From the NCBI GenBank assembly GCA_903831805.1, contig CAIKZD010000018.1:1-33228 (forward strand): DNA of 33,228 nt, in the 5' to 3' direction. Within the stretch, counting starts at the first letter, position 1; each line of letters begins with the position of its first letter. The notes beneath the pieces are model-generated. The model worked only from the letters and a program-made list of their open reading frames with translations, was not told where the DNA came from and ran no database searches. Of this stretch, positions 1 to 7,007 are shown piece by piece. The DNA comes from an uncultured bacterium (GTDB lineage Bacteria > Patescibacteriota > Minisyncoccia > Moranbacterales > UBA2206). A program made the position numbers and the translations under genes.

Positions 1-38
1 GGCCTCGCCTTGAGAATTTTTGAGAATTTATAAAAAAT

Positions 39-581
39 TTATGCCTCTATAATACTCTCTACCCTACTATCTTGCGACAAAGCTTCAAAGTCCGGCAGTT
101 TTTCCACGTTTTCCAAGCCCAGCTTTTTCAAAAATTCGAAAGAGATTTTATACAAATATGAGCGGCCGTTGTTCGGGTCGGGAATCCGTTCCAAAAGTCC
201 GCGCAGCAGCAGTGCCCGCACCGTAAAGCTGCAGTTCACGCCCCGAATGGCTTCAATGTTCACACGTGTTAGCGGACCGCGATAAGCCACAATCGACAGC
301 ACTTCAAGAGCCGCTTTGCTCAAGCCTTCTTGGATACCGCTCTTGATCATTTCTGAAACAATTTCCGCGTTGTCCGGCGCCGTGGCCATCTGCACTGATT
401 CTTCTTTCTTAACAATAATCATGCCCCGACCGGTGGCATATTCACTTTGCAACGCCGCTATAGCCTCTTCCACTTCCGGCTTGGTGGCATCCGTAATCTT
501 AGCGATGCGCGTGATTTCCACCGGCTCGCCACTAATGAAAAGAATGCTTTCAATGGCTGATTTCAATTTTTCGAGTTCCAT
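39..581 (-). CDS. scpB: Segregation and condensation protein B (ScpB)
   Basis: ScpB is the winged-helix partner of ScpA and SMC in the bacterial condensin that compacts and segregates the chromosome. The 180-aa product has the usual ScpB length. It opens with the typical segment LKSAIESILFISGEPV (residues 5-20), and the central SKAALEVLSIVAYRGPLTR (88-106) is the diagnostic winged-helix core, followed by an LLLRGLLE helix. The start is an ATG. The gene lies downstream of scpA in the same direction, with a 108-bp gap filled by a 77-bp palindromic element. The pair is probably cotranscribed, since no promoter is obvious in the gap. The acidic tail after residue 165 is not conserved. Identification is secure. 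Confidence 0.93.
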   Translation of the reverse strand: MELEKLKSAIESILFISGEPVEITRIAKITDATKPEVEEAIAALQSEYATGRGMIIVKKEESVQMATAPDNAEIVSEMIKSGIQEGLSKAALEVLSIVAYRGPLTRVNIEAIRGVNCSFTVRALLLRGLLERIPDPNNGRSYLYKISFEFLKKLGLENVEKLPDFEALSQDSRVESIIEA

Positions 582-593
582 AGGTATGTTGCT

Positions 594-670
594 GTCATTC
601 CTGCGTAGGCAGGAATCTAGTCGCGCATCATTAAGTTTCTACACTGGATTCCCGCATACACGGGAATGAC
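594..670 (-). repeat. 77-bp double-hairpin palindromic element, copy 1
   Basis: The element is bounded by GTCATTCC and GGAATGAC. It contains two 20-bp stem-loops, ATTCCTGCGTAGGCAGGAAT (597-616) and ATTCCCGCATACACGGGAAT (648-667). A second copy of exactly 77 bp lies at 22507-22583. Reverse-complemented, this copy matches it at about 65 of 77 positions, including the asymmetric core AGAAACTTAA, so the two copies are inserted in opposite orientation. It sits between scpA and scpB and would be transcribed with them. Confidence 0.9.
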
Positions 671-689
671 AAATAATTTAAAATTTATA

Positions 690-1397
690 TTAACCATTCT
701 TCAAGCTCAAACTTATCTCACTAAAAAGTTCGCCTTGTTCCACTTGCACCAAGCGTTGCTTCACCATTTCCAACATGGCCAAAAAAGAGATGATGACATC
801 CACTTTGTCCTTCGCATCTTCCACCAGCGCCGAAAAAGACGACTGGATCTTTTCCCTGAGCATCCCCTCCAAATCATTAATACGTTCTTCCATGGTCACC
901 GCTTCACTCACAATTTCTTCCTGCAATTTTTCAATAACCGGAATTTCCGCCAAGACTGAGAGGAAATATTTTTTAAGATCATACATATTGATGTCTTCCG
1001 GCGGATAGAATATGGGCGCCACATTGGCAAAACCTTCCCGCGAAAAGCAAAATCTTTTTTCTTCCGTCAGCTGCCCAATTTTCAAGGCCGCCTCTTTAAA
1101 TTTTTTGTATTCCGCTAATTGATAGGTCAGATCCTTGATTTCTTCCTCCTCTTCTTCGCTGAACTTGAGCGTCGGCAAAATGGCTTTCGACTTAATGAGA
1201 ATGAGCCGCGCCGCCACGGTCAAAAAATCCGCCAGATGTTCCAATTTAATGTCCTGGTTGTTCCGGATATGCTCCAAATATTCATCCGTCACTTTCGACA
1301 GACTCAGCTCGGTGATATCCATCTTTTCCTTCTGGATCAACTCCAAAAGCAGCTCCATCGGGCCTTCAAATTTTTCCGTCCGCACGTGATATGCCAT
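690..1397 (-). CDS. scpA: Segregation and condensation protein A (ScpA)
   Basis: ScpA is the kleisin that bridges SMC heads and recruits ScpB in the condensin complex. The 235-aa product begins with the family signature FEGPMELLLELIQKEKMDI (residues 10-28). It continues through a helical segment ADFLTVAARLILIKSKAILP (57-75), an acidic linker (EEEEEE near 82), and a C-terminal winged helix with the segment VDVIISFLAMLEMVKQRLV. The ATG start fits homologues. An in-frame stop just upstream leaves no alternative ATG, GTG or TTG. A promoter with TATTAT and TTGGAA boxes lies 29-57 bp upstream. scpB follows in the same direction. Identification is secure. Confidence 0.94.
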   Translation of the reverse strand: MAYHVRTEKFEGPMELLLELIQKEKMDITELSLSKVTDEYLEHIRNNQDIKLEHLADFLTVAARLILIKSKAILPTLKFSEEEEEEIKDLTYQLAEYKKFKEAALKIGQLTEEKRFCFSREGFANVAPIFYPPEDINMYDLKKYFLSVLAEIPVIEKLQEEIVSEAVTMEERINDLEGMLREKIQSSFSALVEDAKDKVDVIISFLAMLEMVKQRLVQVEQGELFSEISLSLKNG

Positions 1398-1425
1398 AGC
1401 TGCGCTGAAATTTATTTACCTCCCT

Positions 1426-1454
1426 ATAATATCATAACCGTCAAGAGTTTCCAA
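1426..1454 (-). promoter_or_regulatory. Sigma-70-type promoter of scpA-scpB
   Basis: On the minus strand a TTGGAA -35 box is followed by a 17-bp spacer and a TATTAT -10 box. The predicted start is about 20 nt upstream of the scpA ATG. It is back to back with the plus-strand HAD promoter at 1465-1494. Confidence 0.55.
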
Positions 1455-1464
1455 GGCGTAGTTT

Positions 1465-1494
1465 TTGGACAAAAATCCAATACTACATTACTAT
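1465..1494 (+). promoter_or_regulatory. Promoter of the HAD hydrolase gene
   Basis: TTGGAC (1465-1470), an 18-bp spacer and TACTAT (1489-1494) on the plus strand, 29 bp before the ATG at 1524. It diverges from the scpA promoter. Confidence 0.5.
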
Positions 1495-1523
1495 TAACTC
1501 AATCAACTTGCATTAAAAACATT

Positions 1524-2144
1524 ATGAATAAATCCATAAAAGCAATTGTTTTTGATTTTGGCGGTGTCATTGAATTATTTACAGGTGGCAGCGCGCCCGC
1601 GATCATCTCTGACTTTTTAAACGTACCGAAATCAGAATTTCTAAAAGAATATTTCAAACACAACCATTTATGTAACGCAGGAAATATGAGTTGGAAAGAT
1701 GTCATACTAAAAACGGTTTCATTCTTTGATGACACGGAAGAAACAAGGAATAAGGTGCTGCTACTAATTGAAGAATCTGATGCAAAAAAGAAAATAAACT
1801 TAGAATTATTGGATGTTATTGTAAAATTAAGACAGTCTGGACTAAAAGTTGCAATTTTTAGCAATGCCAAATCGAACGATTTACGAGAAAAATTAGATGC
1901 TCACAAAATGGACGAACTCTTTGATGAAATAATAATTTCAGAAGAAATAGGCTTTCAAAAACCTCACAAAGAAGCTTTCGATGTATTATTCGAAAAACTG
2001 AATGTCGAACCTCAAGAAGTGATCTTTATCGATGACTCTCCTAAAAGTCTGGAAAAAGCCGAAGAAATCGGATACCATCCTGTTTTGTTTAAAAACAATG
2101 AACAACTAATGGATGATTTGAAAAATCTTGGAATATTGATATAA
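1524..2144 (+). CDS. HAD superfamily hydrolase (HAD-IA-like phosphatase)
   Basis: A 206-aa haloacid dehalogenase-fold hydrolase, probably a small-molecule phosphatase; the substrate cannot be told from sequence. Motif I is VFDFGGV with the nucleophile Asp11. The usual second Asp (D+2) is Gly13, as in YihX-like DxG members. Motif II is IFSNAK (Ser113). Motif III is Lys146 in FQKPHKEAF. Motif IV is IFIDDS (Asp170, Asp171). A helical cap occupies about residues 20-95. The ATG at 1524 is chosen because the HAD fold starts immediately after it; the reading frame is open further upstream but that part has no family match. It is the only confident plus-strand gene in the window and its codons look more AT-rich than its neighbours, which suggests transfer. 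Confidence 0.85.
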   Translation: MNKSIKAIVFDFGGVIELFTGGSAPAIISDFLNVPKSEFLKEYFKHNHLCNAGNMSWKDVILKTVSFFDDTEETRNKVLLLIEESDAKKKINLELLDVIVKLRQSGLKVAIFSNAKSNDLREKLDAHKMDELFDEIIISEEIGFQKPHKEAFDVLFEKLNVEPQEVIFIDDSPKSLEKAEEIGYHPVLFKNNEQLMDDLKNLGILI

Positions 2145-2250
2145 ATAATATCTTATCTTGACCTTAATATACCAATAAAAAAACTGCCGGCTGAGGAATG
2201 GCGCCCAACTAAACTCTACCATATTTCCCAAGAAGTTATCCACAAGTCAA

Positions 2251-3081
2251 TTATTTCAGTTTCTTCCCCTGCCCAATCTCCTTGAAATTCTTCTTTGAAA
2301 TCACCGCCCGGCCAGATTTTTGTTCGATATCGCGTCTGGCGCGGCCCGCCACCGTGCCGCCAGCCACTGCCACTTTTCTGCTTTCCGGGAATGTTTTCGG
2401 TTTTTTGGCTTGAGAAATTTCTGTCGTGGCAGTCTCCGCCAGCATATTCAAAACCAATTCCAAATTCGTCATGTTGTCCCGCAAATTTTCTTTTTTCAAA
2501 TCTTTATGCTTTTTGTAATCCTTGGTTCGCATACCTGCCCAAGCGAAAGTGATGTCATCAGTCAAAATGGCAAACTTATCACCGGCTTTCACTCCTCGCG
2601 CGTTCCATTCATTTGTCAAATCTTTTCTAATCTCAATGCTTTTCAAACGCAAATCAACCCAATTTCTGGAATAACCTTTTTTAAGATAAGTTGCCATAGC
2701 TCGCTGAATGGCTTTCTCCGGATCTTCCGTTTCTTCCACGCGTTCATAACCCACGCGCGCCAACCAAAGTTTGAACGGTTCAGCATTGGGCGAAGGAATG
2801 GATTGAATGATGCGGAACAACACTTCAGTATCAGCAACATCCGTAATCCGCATTTTTCCATCTGCCGCCAGCATTTTCAAACCGTTACATTTTGTAACGG
2901 TTTCGCTAGATCCCTCATCGAGAAGGCGCTTTTTTAATACGCGCCAATAAACCGCCGGGTTTCCACTTTCCGTCAAAACTTCCACCACATCCACCACAGA
3001 AAAAAACCACTTTTCTTTTTCGTCGTCCCAATGGCGCCGGATTTTTTTGCCTTCGAAAAGAACAAGCTTAGTATTTTTCAT
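2251..3081 (-). CDS. Bro-N domain protein (prophage antirepressor-like)
   Basis: A 276-aa protein with an N-terminal BRO/DinD-type domain. The recognisable segments are WFFSVVDVVEVLTES (25-39), YWRVLKKRLLDEGSSETVT (45-63), ITDVADTEVLFRIIQSIPSP and KLWLARVGYERVEETEDPE. The rest is charged and lysine-rich, with a basic C-terminal tail. Members of this family are found in phages and widely in CPR chromosomes. DNA binding and regulation are likely, but the target is unknown. The gene is monocistronic: it has its own strong promoter (3110-3137), lies downstream of the aspS terminator, and converges on the HAD gene. A 25-bp palindrome lies inside the coding region (2879-2903). Confidence 0.8.
   Translation of the reverse strand: MKNTKLVLFEGKKIRRHWDDEKEKWFFSVVDVVEVLTESGNPAVYWRVLKKRLLDEGSSETVTKCNGLKMLAADGKMRITDVADTEVLFRIIQSIPSPNAEPFKLWLARVGYERVEETEDPEKAIQRAMATYLKKGYSRNWVDLRLKSIEIRKDLTNEWNARGVKAGDKFAILTDDITFAWAGMRTKDYKKHKDLKKENLRDNMTNLELVLNMLAETATTEISQAKKPKTFPESRKVAVAGGTVAGRARRDIEQKSGRAVISKKNFKEIGQGKKLK
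2879..2903. repeat. 25-bp perfect palindrome inside the Bro-N gene
   Basis: Two 11-bp arms, AAACCGTTACA and TGTAACGGTTT, flank a 3-bp loop. It encodes the conserved ETVTKCNGLK stretch, so protein constraint explains part of it. The GTTAC/GTAAC half-sites recall the palindrome at 3244-3269. Confidence 0.7.
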
Positions 3082-3109
3082 GATTTTTATATTATGTGTT
3101 TATAATGAT

Positions 3110-3137
3110 ATTATATCATCTTAACTATACCCGTCAA
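3110..3137 (-). promoter_or_regulatory. Promoter of the Bro-N gene
   Basis: Minus-strand TTGACG (3132-3137), a 16-bp spacer and a perfect TATAAT (3110-3115), about 29 bp before the ATG. The -10 box lies in an AT-rich near-palindrome, TGATATTATATCA. Confidence 0.7.
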
Positions 3138-3162
3138 CCATCCACGCCTGTGGATAACTCAC

Positions 3163-3197
3163 AAAAAGGCGGAGTCCTCTTACGAGAGACTCCGCCT
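3163..3197 (-). terminator. Intrinsic terminator of the ispG-ispH-aspS operon
   Basis: On the minus strand AGGCGGAGTC pairs perfectly with GACTCCGCCT across an 11-nt loop, directly followed by a run of T. It lies about 85 bp after the aspS stop. Confidence 0.85.
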
Positions 3198-3243
3198 AGG
3201 GATAATATATCAAGCTCTAAAAAATATTTTCTTGTTACTTACC

Positions 3244-3269
3244 TTGTTACGTAACATGCTACGTAACAA
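3244..3269. repeat. 26-bp palindrome downstream of aspS
   Basis: Arms TTGTTACGTA and TACGTAACAA flank ACATGC. Each arm contains TACGTA-type sub-palindromes, and a partial TTGTTAC copy precedes it at about 3232. There is no T run, so it is not a terminator. It lies in the aspS 3' untranslated region and could be a protein-binding site. Confidence 0.7.
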
Positions 3270-3282
3270 AATCATCACACCC

Positions 3283-4602
3283 TTACGGCGTCAATCGTTT
3301 CACATCCCGCGGGAAAAGAATAGCTTCTTTGACGGAAGCAATGCCCAAGATTTTTTGCACGATGCGCTCGCTGCCAAGAGCAAACCCACCATGTGGCGGC
3401 ATGCCAATTTTGAAAATATCCAAATAGTGCTCGAAGTCATCCGGGTTCAAGTGATGGCGTTTGATGCTTGCCACTAACTGTTCGTAGTTATGAATTCTTT
3501 GACCACCCGTGGCAATTTCCACCCCGCGAAAAATCAAATCGAAACCTTCTGTGTATTGCGGGTCGGCACTAGGCATAGTGTAAAACGGCCTGATAGCAGT
3601 TGGATAATGTGTTAAGAAAACAAAATCAGAATTATAAGTTTTTTTGGCCCACTCGGAAATCATGCGCTCACCTTCCGGATCAATGTCAATCCCTTCACTT
3701 TCCTTGCCGTATTCTTTTTTTAAGATATCCAACGCTTCTGTAAGCTTAATGCGTGGAAATTGTTCCGGCACAAGGAATTCTGTCTCATACTCTTTCAAGA
3801 TAGAAGTGCAATTTTTTTCCACATCCTGTAAAATCCTCTGCATCGTCAATTGTATCTGATTCATAATGTCAGAAAAGTTTTCAATGAAGCCCATCTCAGC
3901 GTCAAAACTCACATATTCATTGACATGGCGCGTGGTAAAATGCGGCTCCGCCCGAAAGACCGTGCCAATTTCAAACACCCGTTCGAAAGCGCCCACGCCG
4001 GCTTGTTTATAGAATTGTGGACTTTGCGCCAGATAGGCTTCCCGTTTGAAATATTTTATCTTAAAAAAGTTGGCTCCACCTTCCGTGGCCGCGCTCACGA
4101 TTTTTGGAGTCTTAATTTCCATAAAACCATTTTCTCGCATCACTTCGGCATAAGATTTTAGGACTTGCGCATAGACTTTGAAAATGTCGTTGATTTTTTT
4201 GTTCCTAAGCGCCAGGTTACGGTTATCCAAAAGCGTCGGAATGTTCACATCCAAATCAGTCTTGCTCGGATCAAACGGCAACTCCCCTTCGACGCGGCTT
4301 AGGATTTCCATTTTTTCCACTTCGATTTCCACTTTCCCGAGTGGATTTTCATCTTTGTTTTGGCCGCCCGGACGCGCCTTGACCAAGCCTTCAACGTTCA
4401 CCACAAATTCGCTGCGCACTTCTTTGCTCGTGGCGTAAGCTTCCGCCTTGTCTGGAATGACCACCATCTGAATCACGCCGGTGCGATCGCGGAGATCGAT
4501 GAAAATCAATTTGCCGTGATCCCGCCGCACATTCACCCAGCCGGACAATCTGACTGTTTGGCCGATTAGTTCCGGAGTTTTGGCAATCAATGTTCTTTGC
4601 AT
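3283..4602 (-). CDS. aspS: Aspartyl-tRNA synthetase, short archaeal-type architecture
   Basis: Charges tRNA with aspartate. At 439 aa it matches the archaeal/eukaryotic-type AspRS, which lacks the GAD insertion of the roughly 590-aa bacterial enzyme. The N-terminal OB fold (1-105) contains GWVNVRRDHGKLIFIDLRD (21-39), which reads like bacterial AspRS. The catalytic core has TPKIVSAATEGGANFF (165-180), motif 2 FRAEPHFTTRHVNEY (216-230) and motif 3 GGFALGSERI (405-414), ending FPRDVKRLTP. The position after GWV, His in many non-discriminating archaeal enzymes, is Asn24. Whether it also charges tRNA-Asn cannot be settled here. It is the last gene of the ispG-ispH-aspS run, with a 42-bp gap from ispH and a terminator after it. 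Confidence 0.93.
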   Translation of the reverse strand: MQRTLIAKTPELIGQTVRLSGWVNVRRDHGKLIFIDLRDRTGVIQMVVIPDKAEAYATSKEVRSEFVVNVEGLVKARPGGQNKDENPLGKVEIEVEKMEILSRVEGELPFDPSKTDLDVNIPTLLDNRNLALRNKKINDIFKVYAQVLKSYAEVMRENGFMEIKTPKIVSAATEGGANFFKIKYFKREAYLAQSPQFYKQAGVGAFERVFEIGTVFRAEPHFTTRHVNEYVSFDAEMGFIENFSDIMNQIQLTMQRILQDVEKNCTSILKEYETEFLVPEQFPRIKLTEALDILKKEYGKESEGIDIDPEGERMISEWAKKTYNSDFVFLTHYPTAIRPFYTMPSADPQYTEGFDLIFRGVEIATGGQRIHNYEQLVASIKRHHLNPDDFEHYLDIFKIGMPPHGGFALGSERIVQKILGIASVKEAILFPRDVKRLTP

Positions 4603-4644
4603 AAATTTATATAATTTGCTTATTCTTCCAATTTCACTAATGAA

Positions 4645-5511
4645 TTATAGCTCAAAAGAAGAAAAAAGCAAGTCCATGACATCTTGGATAATCCAGTCGG
4701 GCGTCGAAGCCCCCGCCATAACCGCAATACTCTCAATATTAGCAAAATCTGCTAGTTTTATTTCTGAAGCATTTTCCACAAAAAATGTTTTGGGATTTAG
4801 CGTTTTAGAAATTTCAAACAGGCGTGTGGAATTGGCACTGATAGGCGAACCGATAACCACGACAGCCTCGAATTCACCCGCCAGTTTTTTTATCTCTGCC
4901 TGCCGGTCATGCGTGGCGTGACAAATGGTCGACAGAACCTCCGCTTGCGGCGCTTGGCTTTTGACAAAGCTCGCCACTTCATTGAAAAAATCTTCATCTT
5001 GAGTAGTTTGTGACAACACCGCTATTTTGGCATCCGAAGATATTTTCAAATTAGCCAGCTCCGCTCTATCTGAAACAATCTGCGCTTTTCCTCCGCCCCA
5101 CTCATAGATGCCGTTCACTTCGCTGTGTTTTTTGTCTCCGACCAAAATCACGCTGTAGCCGCGCTGATAGAAAACTTGCGCCAAGCGCTGGACCTTGATT
5201 ACTTTCGGACAAGTGGTATCAATCACTTTAATATTTTTCTTTTTCGCGATGGCAAAAACATCCGGCCCAATCCCGTGCGCCGTAATGATTAGCGTCCCAA
5301 CATCTCCTTCTTTGGCGGCTACCAACTCTTCTAAAGTTATTTTTAATATCCCTTTCTCCTCTATTTTTTTTACCACCTCCGGATTGTGCACTAAACTACC
5401 TAAGATATAAATCGGCTTTCTGACATTCTCCATGTCTAAAGTATTTATCATTTCATAAGCTCTCTTCACTCCGTCACAAAAACCGGCAGATTGACTAAGA
5501 TGAATTTTCAT
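4645..5511 (-). CDS. ispH: 4-hydroxy-3-methylbut-2-enyl diphosphate reductase (IspH)
   Basis: Last enzyme of the MEP pathway. It reduces HMBPP to isopentenyl and dimethylallyl diphosphate with a 4Fe-4S cluster. Counted from the ATG at 5511 (288 aa), the cluster cysteines are Cys12 (GFCDGVKRA), Cys101 (DTTCPKV) and Cys197 (STICHAT). Substrate residues His42, His79, His129, Glu131, Thr169 and the SANS motif (225-228) are all present at spacings like the E. coli enzyme. The frame is open to a TTG at 5556, but MKIHLSQSAGFC is the normal N-terminus. Its promoter-less position 31 bp after ispG indicates one transcript for the last two pathway steps. Confidence 0.95.
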   Translation of the reverse strand: MKIHLSQSAGFCDGVKRAYEMINTLDMENVRKPIYILGSLVHNPEVVKKIEEKGILKITLEELVAAKEGDVGTLIITAHGIGPDVFAIAKKKNIKVIDTTCPKVIKVQRLAQVFYQRGYSVILVGDKKHSEVNGIYEWGGGKAQIVSDRAELANLKISSDAKIAVLSQTTQDEDFFNEVASFVKSQAPQAEVLSTICHATHDRQAEIKKLAGEFEAVVVIGSPISANSTRLFEISKTLNPKTFFVENASEIKLADFANIESIAVMAGASTPDWIIQDVMDLLFSSFEL

Positions 5512-5542
5512 AGATATATCAGGATTTACTTGTTTATAAAAA

Positions 5543-6595
5543 TTATAGTTTTTCAATTTCTTCCAAAAGTGCCGCCAGAATTTCGTTTTCTTTCACGGAT
5601 TTAACCACCTGGCCATGGCGGAAAATTGCCCCCGCCCCCTGGCCGCCTGCTACTCCAATATCAGCTTCACGCGCTTCACCCGGGCCATTGACCACGCAAC
5701 CCATCACTGCAATGTGAATATCTTTGTCCATAAATTTCACAGCTTCCTCCACCTTCTCTGCCAAATTTATCAGATCTATTTGTGTTCGCCCGCACGTCGG
5801 GCAACTGGTCACTGTCACGCCGCGCTTTCTAAGTTTCAAAGATTTTAAAATCTCCCAAGCCACCTTCATTTCCTCCAGCGGATCGGCTGTCAGTGAAACT
5901 CGCAGGGTCGCCCCGATACCTTCATAGAGCAAAGTCCCGAGACCAATGGAAGACATCACGGTCCCCCGAAAAATTGTGCCGGCTTCCGTCACTCCGATAT
6001 GTAGAGGATATTTAACCTTTTTGGCCAGCATGCGATAGGCTTCCACGGTCCGTTCAATGTCGGAAGCTTTCAAGGAAATTAGGATATTTTTGAAATTATG
6101 TTTTTCCAAAATTCGGATATGTCGCATGGCCGATTCCACCATACCCGCCGCCGTCACCTTGCCTTTGTATTTTTTCAAAATATCTTTTTCCAACGATCCG
6201 CCGTTAATCCCGATTCTAATGGGAATTTTTTTCTTTTTGCAAACAGCCACCACTTTTTTCACGTTTTCGTCCGTTCCGATATTACCCGGGTTGATCCTAA
6301 TTTTGTCCACCCCTTGCTCGGCCGCTTCCAATGCTAATTCATAATTAAGATGGATATCCGCCACTAGTGGAATATGAATCTGTTTTTTAATCTTCCCAAG
6401 GGCCTTGGCCGCGACCATATCCGGCACCGCCACCCTGATGATTTCACAACCGGCTTTTTCCAAGGCTAAAATTTGTTTGACCGTTGAGCTCACATCGCGC
6501 GTATCCGTAGTGCACATCGATTGCACCCGCACCGGATTTTTGCCGCCCAATTTATATGGCCCAACCTTAACGACTTTAGAGATATATTTATTCAT
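5543..6595 (-). CDS. ispG: 4-hydroxy-3-methylbut-2-en-1-yl diphosphate synthase (IspG)
   Basis: Penultimate MEP-pathway enzyme. It converts MEcPP to HMBPP with a 4Fe-4S cluster. The 350-aa protein has the bacterial two-domain form: a TIM barrel (about 5-255, beginning VRVQSMCTTDTRDV at 22-35, with PLVADIHLNYELA at 76-88) and a C-terminal cluster domain. The cluster ligands Cys265 and Cys268 (SCPTCGR) and Cys300 (MGCVVNGPGEA) are intact, as is Glu307. It is the first gene of the ispG-ispH-aspS unit, directly downstream of the terminator at 6642-6679. A weak -10 (TAAAAT, near 6625) is the only promoter hint. Many CPR genomes lack this pathway. Confidence 0.95.
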   Translation of the reverse strand: MNKYISKVVKVGPYKLGGKNPVRVQSMCTTDTRDVSSTVKQILALEKAGCEIIRVAVPDMVAAKALGKIKKQIHIPLVADIHLNYELALEAAEQGVDKIRINPGNIGTDENVKKVVAVCKKKKIPIRIGINGGSLEKDILKKYKGKVTAAGMVESAMRHIRILEKHNFKNILISLKASDIERTVEAYRMLAKKVKYPLHIGVTEAGTIFRGTVMSSIGLGTLLYEGIGATLRVSLTADPLEEMKVAWEILKSLKLRKRGVTVTSCPTCGRTQIDLINLAEKVEEAVKFMDKDIHIAVMGCVVNGPGEAREADIGVAGGQGAGAIFRHGQVVKSVKENEILAALLEEIEKL

Positions 6596-6641
6596 AAAAA
6601 GTTAATTTTTTAGGTTTTAGTATTTTAGCAGAAAAATAAAT

Positions 6642-6679
6642 AAAAAAAAATGGTAGACACGACATCGATCGCGCCTACC
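6642..6679 (-). terminator. Intrinsic terminator after the 77-aa gene
   Basis: On the minus strand an 11-bp stem (6652-6679, two G-U pairs, 6-nt loop) is followed by ATTTTTTTTT. It begins immediately after the TGA stop of the small gene and insulates the secA unit from ispG. Confidence 0.87.
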
Positions 6680-6680
6680 C

Positions 6681-6914
6681 TCACAAATCAAAAAAAATTC
6701 CATACAGAATCTCGTCAACTCCGACAAGCATAGCTTGAACATCAAGCTGCGCGTATCGATAATCCCCAAGGAACTCTTCCAATAAAGACTGACTGTTTTT
6801 GATGTCATCAACCAATGCGCATATGTCATGTTGGTTGTTGATTACTACTGCAAAGACGAGCCGGTCAAAAATTGATCCTTCCTCTCTTCTTCCAAAAGGG
6901 TTTCCAATACACAT
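6681..6914 (-). CDS. Small protein of unknown function (77 aa)
   Basis: I do not recognise a family. The product starts MCIGNPFGRREEGSIFDR and is mostly acidic and hydrophobic, with ICALVDDIKNSQSLLEEFL (31-49) likely helical. No membrane segment or signal peptide is evident. Two things support it as real: a strong Shine-Dalgarno sequence AGGAGG six to seven bases before the ATG, rare in this window, and a well-formed terminator that starts at its stop codon. It lies 93 bp downstream of secA, with no clear promoter between, so it may be cotranscribed with secA or have its own start. Confidence 0.7.
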   Translation of the reverse strand: MCIGNPFGRREEGSIFDRLVFAVVINNQHDICALVDDIKNSQSLLEEFLGDYRYAQLDVQAMLVGVDEILYGIFFDL

Positions 6915-7007
6915 ACAAATTCCTCCTCACCGTCGGAGTTTTATCTTTAACTACAAAGAGCTGTTTAAAAGACTCTACCATATTCAAAAACAAAAATCAA
7001 TCCCTTC

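Noticed and set aside
1-38. Similarity of the first bases (GGCCTCGCCTTGAG) to the tRNA-Glu acceptor end
   Set aside because: Only a few bases agree and no cloverleaf or attachment-site-length match exists.
1119-1523. Upstream extension of the HAD hydrolase frame
   Set aside because: The extension is antisense to scpA and has no family match; the HAD fold and a promoter fit the ATG at 1524.
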